Assembly (NCBI GenBank): GCA_004552445.1
Contig: SFOJ01000011.1
Location: 1 to 58,378 of the forward strand
Length of the DNA stretch: 58,378 nt
Reading direction: 5' to 3'
From: Mollicutes bacterium
GTDB lineage: Bacteria; Bacillota_I; Bacilli_A; RF39; UBA660
A program made the position numbers and the translations under genes. Below, piece after piece: positions 51,982 through 58,378 of this stretch. Below the pieces are notes generated by a model. That model was not told the DNA's origin and did no database searches. It saw only the letters and a program-made list of their open reading frames with translations. Each line of letters begins with the position of its first letter. The stretch's first letter is position 1.

Positions 51982-53019
51982 TTACTTTTCTAAGCATTTC
52001 ATTTCATTAGCTCTTAATTGGCCACAGGCAGCTGATAAATTTCCACCCATTTCCTTCCTTATCGTTACATTTACATTATTCGATTTAAGTATATCATAAA
52101 AACTTTTTATTTTAAAGTCATTACTTCTTTTCATTGTAAAATTAGATGTTTCATTATATGGTATTAAGTTAACATACATAAGTTTTCCTTTTACAAGATG
52201 AGATAGTTCTTGTGCACATTTGTCACTATCATTAATTCCAGCTAACATTATATACTCTATTGTTACTCTTCTATTAGTTTTTTCTATATAGTAATCTAAT
52301 GCTTTCATTACTTCTTCTATTTTATAAGCATGATTTATTTTCATTATCTTATCTCTTATTTCATTATTAGGTGCATGTAAACTAACTGCTAAATTTACAC
52401 CTGTTTCTAGGTCTGCAAATTCATATATTTTAGGTACTAGACCACATGTACTAATAGTTAAGTGTCTTTGACCTATATTAATCATTTTATTATTAATTAC
52501 AACACTTATGAATCTTTTAATATTAATAAAATTATCGAATGGTTCTCCAATACCCATTACTACAATAGAATCTATTCTAATATTTTCATATGTACTTACA
52601 CTTATTACTTGTCCAACCAATTCAGATAAAGTCAAATCTCTTACTTTTTTAAGTCTTCCACTTTCACAAAAAGAACACCCCATATTGCATCCAACTTGAC
52701 TAGATACACATAGACTATATCCATAGTCATGATTCATTAAAACACATTCTATTTTATTATGATCAGATAACTCTAATAAATATTTATTTGCTAAAGTACT
52801 TTTTTCTACTTTAACTACTTTTAAATCATTAAAATGAAATTTTTCATTACAAAATTCAATTAACTTTTTACTAAGATTGGTCATCTTATTAAAGTCATAA
52901 ACTTTCTTTTCATACATCCATTCTATTATTTGTATAGCATTATATTTTTTAAATCCATTTTCTATTAAAAGTTTTTCCAATTCTTCTAAAGTAAAATCGT
53001 ATATATTCATTTTCTTCAC
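51982..53019 (-). CDS. rlmN: Dual-specificity 23S rRNA/tRNA methyltransferase RlmN
   Basis: 345 residues. Radical SAM CxxxCxxC in 'GCNMGCSFCESGRLKKVRDL' (about 112-122), the catalytic Cys pair residues in 'VSSQVGCNMGC' and near the C-terminus 'GGNLSAACGQLR' (about 330). It makes m2A2503 in 23S rRNA and m2A37 in tRNA. Head of the rlmN-prpC-prkC-rsgA-rpe cluster. Confidence 0.96.
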   Translation of the reverse strand: MKKMNIYDFTLEELEKLLIENGFKKYNAIQIIEWMYEKKVYDFNKMTNLSKKLIEFCNEKFHFNDLKVVKVEKSTLANKYLLELSDHNKIECVLMNHDYGYSLCVSSQVGCNMGCSFCESGRLKKVRDLTLSELVGQVISVSTYENIRIDSIVVMGIGEPFDNFINIKRFISVVINNKMINIGQRHLTISTCGLVPKIYEFADLETGVNLAVSLHAPNNEIRDKIMKINHAYKIEEVMKALDYYIEKTNRRVTIEYIMLAGINDSDKCAQELSHLVKGKLMYVNLIPYNETSNFTMKRSNDFKIKSFYDILKSNNVNVTIRKEMGGNLSAACGQLRANEMKCLEK

Positions 53020-53046
53020 CTATTAAATTATATCATATTTTCATAT

Positions 53047-53073
53047 TAAAACCATATTCTTGTGAATATGGTT
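53047..53073 (-). terminator. Hairpin after the 53078 lipoprotein gene
   Basis: AACCATATTC / GAATATGGTT, a perfect 10-bp stem with a 4-base loop; the T tract on the minus side is short (T4). Confidence 0.55.
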
Positions 53074-53077
53074 ATTT

Positions 53078-53539
53078 TTAGTATCCTATATTTTTAATTA
53101 TTGATTTTACTTCATCTTTATCTTCTGCGTTAGCACTAACATATACAAGTGTATTTTTAACTCTACAAATATAATTATACATTGCATCAATAATTAATTC
53201 ATATATCTCATAATCATCAGCTTTTATTGTATATTTTTTTGTTTCATCAGCATCTTGTGATTCAAATTCTTCTTTGTATAAGCGAAATAAATCAATTGCT
53301 TGTGCTGGATTACTCAAAACATAAAAGTTAATGTTGAATGCTCCATTTGTTATATATGCTCCTCTTTCAAGCCCTTCAATAATTGTGTCTATTTGATCAC
53401 TCTCATATTCTCCAACTATGTATTTGTCAGTATCAACAGATGATGTGAATTCTTCTATAGTTATTGCTTTCTTAGAACATCCTGTTAACAATAACAACGA
53501 ACTCATTAATACTAATACTAAAAAGACTTTCTTTTTCAT
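53078..53539 (-). CDS. Hypothetical lipoprotein
   Basis: 153 residues. Lipoprotein signal 'MKKKVFLVLVLMSSLLLLTG' with lipobox LTGC, Cys20. The ~130-residue outer domain is mixed alpha/beta ('YIVGEYESDQIDTIIEGLER', 'FNINFYVLSNPAQAIDLFRL', 'AEDKDEVKSIIKNIGY'), like small lipoproteins of unknown function. It follows the pilin-BspA gene by 17 bases and may be co-transcribed with it. Confidence 0.75.
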   Translation of the reverse strand: MKKKVFLVLVLMSSLLLLTGCSKKAITIEEFTSSVDTDKYIVGEYESDQIDTIIEGLERGAYITNGAFNINFYVLSNPAQAIDLFRLYKEEFESQDADETKKYTIKADDYEIYELIIDAMYNYICRVKNTLVYVSANAEDKDEVKSIIKNIGY

Positions 53540-53556
53540 ATATTATCCTATCTTTT

Positions 53557-55023
53557 TTATTCTAGTGTGATTTCAATTTCACCCATAGAATTCTTTACTA
53601 TGCCATTGCTAAATACATAAGGTGAATTGTCTGACCAGTTTAATATTTTCCCCCAATCAAATTCATTTTTACTTAAATTAACAATTTTTGTTAATTTTGG
53701 ATTTGATATTCCTGATCTATAAAAAGTACAATAATTCATGCTTTTCAATGATTTCGGCAATATAACTTTACTAAGGTTGTTTTTATTGTATTCTTCTCCA
53801 TAGAAGGCAAATCTACCTATCGCTTCTAGGTTTGTTAGATAACTTAAATCTAATTCTCCGCTTACTAGGGTATCGGAAAACGTTTTTTCTCCAATGGTGA
53901 TTAAACTTATCGGCATTTTAAATTCTGTGATATCATTGTCGGAAAAACCAGAAACATATTCCAAATTGGTATATTGACTAAGATCAAGTTTATCGGATAG
54001 AAGATTGTTTGAAAAGCTTCTATTTCCAATTAATTTTATGCTTTTTGGAAAAATAACCTTTTCTACTTTATTTGAATAAAATGGTCCTACAATTGCTGCT
54101 GAATAATTTTCTGTTATTGTATCGCCCAATTCTATTATGCTTGTATTCGATAAATCAAGTTCTCCTTCAATATTGTTATACGCAAATGCACCTGCAAGTA
54201 TTTTAGTTACATTTTTTGGCAACAATAATTTTGAAATAGTGTTTGTTGATTTTTTAGTGTCCCCCATAAAACTCGCACTACCAATTACCTTTAGTTCTTT
54301 CAAGTTTCTCATATCTAAAGTACCACTTAGTTTATTTTGATAAAATGCATATGATTTTATTTCCTTAATTGTGTTTGGAAAGTGTACACTTGTTATATCT
54401 TTACTTTTAAAGGCTGATGACCCTATTGACACAACAAATGTATTATCTATCTTTTTAGGAATAATTACATTCCTAGAACATTCATTTTTCTCACTATTAT
54501 TGTCTTCATAGTCATAATAATCTAATATTTCAATTCCATCATCATTTTTTTGATATTTAAAACATGATGACTTTATTTTTGAATTTATTTCTTCTATATC
54601 ATAATCATATATAGTGTTTTCACAAGAAAAATTATTAATATTTCCTTCATATATTTTATCGATATCCAAATCTTCAATTTCATTCTCAGTTATATCAATA
54701 TAATAATTTCCATTAGTTGCCTTTATACTTTTTACATCACCATTATTATTTAATTCTATGCAATATTCCATTTTATTACCTGTCATACTTAGTTTGTTTT
54801 CTCCGTATGATGAAAATTCTTTAATTGTATTCCCTTCATTTGATTTTAGTATAAATTCATTCTTTGACATTTTGTATAAACTTTGTATTTCTGTGACAAA
54901 AGTTTTTTTCTTCGCTTTCGTGTATAATTCTATAACGTTTGGAATTGCAATTATTACAAGTATCGCAAGAATTGCAATTACTGCTAACAATTCTACTAAT
55001 GTAAAACCTTTTTTATTCTTCAT
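53557..55023 (-). CDS. Pilin-headed BspA-like leucine-rich-repeat surface protein
   Basis: 488 residues. Prepilin signal G|FTLVELLAVIAILAILVIIAIP at 5-27 and pilin-like helix to ~60, then a short linker and BspA-type repeats from ~175 to ~460: 'IIPKKIDNTFVVSIGSSAFK', 'VHFPNTIKEIKSYAFYQNKL', 'LLLPKNVTKILAGAFAYNNI', 'VIFPKSIKLIGNRSFSNNLL', 'FKMPISLITIGEKTFSDTLV'. Most repeats contain a 'GxLDLSxxTxLexI' half, so the array alternates two repeat types. It shares the head almost exactly with the genes at 4102-5211 and 45656-47254, while the bodies differ. Confidence 0.82.
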   Translation of the reverse strand: MKNKKGFTLVELLAVIAILAILVIIAIPNVIELYTKAKKKTFVTEIQSLYKMSKNEFILKSNEGNTIKEFSSYGENKLSMTGNKMEYCIELNNNGDVKSIKATNGNYYIDITENEIEDLDIDKIYEGNINNFSCENTIYDYDIEEINSKIKSSCFKYQKNDDGIEILDYYDYEDNNSEKNECSRNVIIPKKIDNTFVVSIGSSAFKSKDITSVHFPNTIKEIKSYAFYQNKLSGTLDMRNLKELKVIGSASFMGDTKKSTNTISKLLLPKNVTKILAGAFAYNNIEGELDLSNTSIIELGDTITENYSAAIVGPFYSNKVEKVIFPKSIKLIGNRSFSNNLLSDKLDLSQYTNLEYVSGFSDNDITEFKMPISLITIGEKTFSDTLVSGELDLSYLTNLEAIGRFAFYGEEYNKNNLSKVILPKSLKSMNYCTFYRSGISNPKLTKIVNLSKNEFDWGKILNWSDNSPYVFSNGIVKNSMGEIEITLE

Positions 55024-55063
55024 ATCATTCTCCTATTCTTAAATTCATTTTATCATGAAAAAG

Positions 55064-55084
55064 AAAAAAGTACCATAGGTACTT
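55064..55084 (-). terminator. Terminator after alaS
   Basis: On the minus strand AAGTACC / GGTACTT with a 3-base loop and six T, overlapping the alaS stop. Confidence 0.7.
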
Positions 55085-56788
55085 ATTCTAATATTGCTTT
55101 TATTCTTCTTACTCCTGCAGATGATGCTTCTTCTTTTACTATTTTGAAGTGTCCAAGTTCATTAGTATTTTTAACGTGTGGGCCACCACAAAGTTCTTTA
55201 GATATATTATCTCCGATAGTATAAACTGTAACGATATCAGGATATTTTTCAATGAACATACATTCTGCTCCTGATTTGATAGCATCTTCTTTGCTCATTT
55301 CTTCTACTGTTACTTTAAGTCCATCTTTAATCCATTCATTTACTAAATCTTCTGTTTTTTGTTTTTCTTCATCACTTAGTTTATGGTCACAACTGAAATC
55401 AAATCTCATTCTTTCATCGGTGATATTACTTCCTTTTTGATGAACATCTTTATTAACTACTACTTTTAATGCTGCGTTTAATAAGTGTGTTGCTGTATGA
55501 TATTTAGTTTCTATTTCATTGTTACCACTAAGGCCACCTTTAAATTGACCGGCAGATGCTGTTCTTGATAGTTCTTGATGAGCTTTAAATTTATCTTTAA
55601 ATCCTTCTTCATCTACATTTATATTTCTTTCTTTTGCTAGTTCAACTGTTAACTCTATTGGGAAACCATAAGTATCATAAAGTTTAAATGCTGTAGTTGC
55701 ATCTATATCTTTATTATCTTTAGTTACTTTTTCAAATTCTCTTAAACCTTTTTCTAATGTTCTATTAAATTTTTCTTTTTCATTTTTTAATACTTCTAAT
55801 ACAATATTTTTATTATCTATTAATTCATTATAATATTTTTCATATTTAGAAATGATTAATGTAGCAATTTCTTCTTCCCAATTACTTGAAATATCTATTC
55901 CTAGTTTTTTAGCATGTCTAATAGCACGTCTAATTAGTCTTCTTAATATGTATCCTTGACCTACGTTGCTTGGCTTTACACCAGCATAATCAGCACTAAT
56001 AAATACACTTGTTCTTAAGTGATCTGCTATTATTCTCATACTTTGTTCATTACCTTTATATGGTAAATTACTAATTTTACTAATTAATTCAATAACGTCT
56101 TTCCAGATACTTGATTCATAGTTATCATTAACACCTTCTAAAATTGCTGTTACTCTTTCTACTCCCATACCAGTATCTACGTTCTTTTTAGGTAGTTCTG
56201 TTATAGTTCCATCTGAACTTTTATTATATTGCATAAATACATCATTCCAAATTTCTACCCATCTTTCATCTTCTGTATCAAACTTTTCTGGAATTTCATC
56301 ATTACTTCTCCAATAAAACATTTCAGAGTCTGGACCACATGGACCTGATTCTCCTGCTATCCAGAAATTATCATCTACTGTTTTAGCAATTCTTTCTTTC
56401 TTAATTCCTAAACTTAACCATTTATTATATGAAACTTCATCAAATGGAATAGTATCATTACCTGCAAAAACTGTAACAGCAAGTCTTTCAATTGGTATAT
56501 TTAATACCTTTGTTAAAAATTCAAAACTCCATTCTATTGCTTCTTCTTTAAAGTAATCTGATATGTATCACCAATATTATCTAAATCGTTTGTTCTAATA
56601 CATTTTTGGTAATCACATAGTCTAGTACCATATGGATGTTCTTGACCCATTAAATATGGTATTAGTGGTTGCATGCCTGCTGTATTAAATAATACACTTG
56701 GATCATTTTCAGGTACTACTGGAGCACTTGGTATTTGTTTATGTCCTTTACTAATAAAAAAATTAATATACAAATCTTTAATATTCAT
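55083..56788 (-). pseudogene. alaS: Alanyl-tRNA synthetase, compact form, with an internal deletion removing motif 2
   Basis: The first frame (56788 to ~56566) encodes 'MNIKDLYINFFISKGHKQIP' and 'CIRTNDLDNIGDT'. Then the frame changes: DYFKEEAIEWSFEFLTKVLN and everything to the stop lies in another frame from ~56558. Compared with other AlaRS, about 16 residues (the HHTFFEMLGNFS motif 2 block) are missing, about 43 bases. The rest is intact, with 'TGMGVERVTAILEGV', and the editing-site zinc ligands 'HTATHLLNAAL' and 'KELCGGPHV'. The protein ends ~35 residues after the last, so it lacks the C-terminal C-Ala domain, and the beta-barrel half of the editing region seems to be missing too: a short-type AlaRS of ~580 residues. 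The Ala T-box leader upstream is intact. Confidence 0.9.
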
Positions 56789-56802
56789 AATTTCCTCCCT
56801 AT

Positions 56803-56995
56803 AAAATAAAAAGAATGGTACACAAGGAGTCTATAAGACGGTACCATCCTTTAATTAACTTAATTAATGTAACGTATTTCCACGTGAGTTATTAACTCAT
56901 AAGTGAAAGTAGCTTCAAATATAGTACTTATTAGTTTCCACCAACCACTAACTCTCTTTAAAGTATTTTTATCCTACTCGTCTTTCAATGTATTA
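56803..56995 (-). promoter_or_regulatory. T-box riboswitch (alanine) upstream of alaS
   Basis: On the minus strand: AGAGAG and 'GGTTGGTGGAAACTAATA' stem I features; a specifier GCT (56913-56911) within TTGAAGCTACTTT; the T-box AGGATGGTACCGTC (56850-56837); and a terminator GGATGGTAC / GTACCATTC followed by a T-rich run. Uncharged tRNA-Ala would bind the specifier and T-box to allow read-through into alaS. Confidence 0.9.
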
Positions 56996-56996
56996 G

Positions 56997-57025
56997 ATTC
57001 TATCAAATTATTTAAATAATTTCAA
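56997..57025 (-). promoter_or_regulatory. Promoter of the T-box/alaS transcript
   Basis: On the minus strand TTGAAA (57025-57020), 17-base spacer, TAGAAT (57002-56997), immediately upstream of the T-box leader. Confidence 0.65.
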
Positions 57026-57043
57026 TAGTTTTAATCACTTTTA

Positions 57044-58378
57044 TTATTTTGAAGTGAAATATCCAGGACTACTCGTTCCACCATCTATTCTTGCATATCT
57101 TTTATCAATATAAGATCTATTATATGTTGTTCCTGCACCACCTACTAGGTTAGTACTATTATCAAACATACCATCTGATGATGTAACAGCATTAGTATTA
57201 AAATTATCACTTGCATATATAGTTTTTAGATTAGAATTTAAATAAAACATTCTTTCCATATCAGTTACTTTACTTGTATCAAAACCACTTAAATCTATGG
57301 TTGTTGCTGAACTATTATCAAACATAAAACTCATATCATTTACATTTTTTGTATTAAAACTACTTAAATCTAGGGTTGTGGCTTTGCAACCTTTAAACAT
57401 ATTCGCCATATTTGTTACTTTACTAGTATTAAATTTACTTAAATCTATCGTTGTGGCTGCACTTTCACTAAACATACCACTCATATTTGTTACATTACTT
57501 GTATCGAAATTACTTAAATCTAGAGTTGTGGCTGCACATTCTGAAAACATAGAAAACATACTAGTAACATTTGATGTATCAAAACTACTTAAATCTAAGG
57601 TTGTTATTTCATGACTTCTTTCAAACATTCCTGTCATATCAGTTACTTTGCTTGTATCAAAACTACTTAAATCTATAGTTGTTGCTTCACTCCCAGAAAA
57701 CATATAACTCATAGATGTAACTGGTTTATTATTTATGTATCTACATAGTTTACTTGTTACAGGTTCAGTACTTGTTTTATCTGTAAGTTGTACTCCCCAA
57801 CCATCTTCTTCAATATTTACCCAAGATAATCCTGTGTCTACAGACTTTACCTCTTGCATATACCTATATGTATATTGTCCATTTACATACTCTGCTCCTT
57901 GTAGCATTTCTCCATCAAAAGTACAATATATTGGTTCTGGTTCAATATATTCTTTTATACCTATTTGTCCTCTAAATGTTTCATTTTTATTATTGTTCTG
58001 GTTGTAATTTTTATTATCAAATTTTAATGTTACAGTGTATTCATGAGTAATATTAGGATCTATTGAAATATTTCCTTTTATATTACCTGTAGTTACAGTA
58101 TCACTTATTGGTACTGCTCTATAAATATTTTCACAAGTTCCACTTTCAGTTTGTGTTTCTTCTCCATAATTTGTATAGCTTTTACAGTCAAGTGTTACAT
58201 GTAGTTCGTAGTTATCAATTGTATTAATTAAGTTTCCCCAATATAAAGAATATGATACATTTTTTGTTCCAATATTTTTAACTGTTATAACTTTAGAAAT
58301 TGTGTCTCCTGGAACTGCATTTTCAAATTTTAATTCTATTTCATCTTTATATTCAAGTCTTAAGTCTCCTGTAGACAT
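57044..58378 (-). CDS. BspA-type 26-residue-repeat surface protein with TasA-like N-terminal domain (5' end outside window)
   Basis: At least 444 residues; the Met at the window edge is probably internal. Residues ~1-135 ('MSTGDLRLEYKDEIELKFEN', 'AVPGDTISKVITVKNIGTKN') resemble the TasA/camelysin fold of matrix proteins. After a linker, about eight copies of a ~24-residue repeat run from ~220 to ~415, of the type '(T)TxDLSSFDTSxVTDMxxMF', i.e. the DUF285/Listeria lipo-26 family found in surface proteins of gut bacteria and Mycoplasma. A final segment 'YARIDGGTSSPGYFTSK' ends it. No sorting signal is visible at the C-terminus. Confidence 0.8.
   Translation of the reverse strand: MSTGDLRLEYKDEIELKFENAVPGDTISKVITVKNIGTKNVSYSLYWGNLINTIDNYELHVTLDCKSYTNYGEETQTESGTCENIYRAVPISDTVTTGNIKGNISIDPNITHEYTVTLKFDNKNYNQNNNKNETFRGQIGIKEYIEPEPIYCTFDGEMLQGAEYVNGQYTYRYMQEVKSVDTGLSWVNIEEDGWGVQLTDKTSTEPVTSKLCRYINNKPVTSMSYMFSGSEATTIDLSSFDTSKVTDMTGMFERSHEITTLDLSSFDTSNVTSMFSMFSECAATTLDLSNFDTSNVTNMSGMFSESAATTIDLSKFNTSKVTNMANMFKGCKATTLDLSSFNTKNVNDMSFMFDNSSATTIDLSGFDTSKVTDMERMFYLNSNLKTIYASDNFNTNAVTSSDGMFDNSTNLVGGAGTTYNRSYIDKRYARIDGGTSSPGYFTSK

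Noticed and set aside
55083..56788. Intron, intein or programmed frameshift in alaS
   Set aside because: Coding bases are absent, not added, and motif 2 is lost; neither splicing nor frameshifting would restore it.
1..58378. Alternative code with UGA as Trp
   Set aside because: Trp is encoded by TGG throughout and conserved proteins end normally; the low GC alone suggested it.
1..58378. CRISPR array, tRNA or rRNA genes
   Set aside because: No regularly spaced identical repeats with unique spacers, no cloverleaf with a TTC-arm signature, and no rRNA-like GC-rich block were found. The only tandem repeats are coding or the 14-bp pair at 3026.

Overview
The window is very AT-rich, uses the standard bacterial code and has strong AGGAGG-type ribosome sites. 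Gene order follows Bacillota. Sporulation genes (spoIIGA, sigE, sigG, yqfC, yqfD), lexA, the hrcA-grpE-dnaK-dnaJ operon with CIRCE, the dnaG-rpoD-trmK operon, the yqfC-yqfD-ybeY-dgkA-cdd-era-yqzL-recO cluster and rlmN-prpC-prkC-rsgA-rpe all resemble Bacillus order. A superoxide reductase and a flavoprotein-rubredoxin point to an anaerobe. The best guess is an uncultured, probably gut-associated, reduced-genome spore-forming Bacillota; the exact lineage cannot be fixed from here. No rRNA, tRNA, IS element or CRISPR array was seen.

Layout. 1-4085 (+): C-terminal part of a large serine recombinase, an oxygen-defence block (superoxide reductase, SDR, flavin reductase-rubredoxin, Spx/ArsC-like), then a penicillin-binding-protein fragment that begins at the catalytic Ser motif. 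4102-9848: a pilin-like protein, a kinase-like protein, lexA, a rhomboid protease and a TspO-like gene with a homopolymer frameshift. 8940-16892 (-): the spoIIGA-sigE-...-sigG-ylmC-lspA-rluD block, carrying three unfamiliar genes between sigE and sigG. 16942-25445: cell wall, ribosomal (bL28, S4 with a pseudoknot leader), folate and macromolecular-synthesis genes. 25596-32470: surface protein and heat-shock operon with two CIRCE operators, a Cys-rich GrpE and a frameshifted dnaK. 32522-38132: recO to yqfC. 38191-42605: a MarR-controlled heterodimeric ABC exporter. 42659-45005: a compact bacteriocin-type cassette of a C39 peptidase ABC transporter followed by two small double-glycine-leader peptides. 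45096-47961 and 53557-55023: pilin-headed BspA-like leucine-rich-repeat proteins. 47993-53019: rpe to rlmN. 55083-57025: alaS with a T-box leader but an internal deletion removing motif 2. 57044-58378: another BspA-type repeat surface protein, cut by the window end.

The most notable points are the two-peptide bacteriocin-like cassette, the unknown membrane proteins embedded between sigE and sigG, the hairpin that buries the sigG ribosome site, the Cys-rich GrpE extension, and the possibility that the recombinase-linked element interrupts a sporulation-type PBP gene. Three conserved genes (tspO, dnaK, alaS) carry small indels, so consensus or assembly errors must be excluded before biology is read into them.
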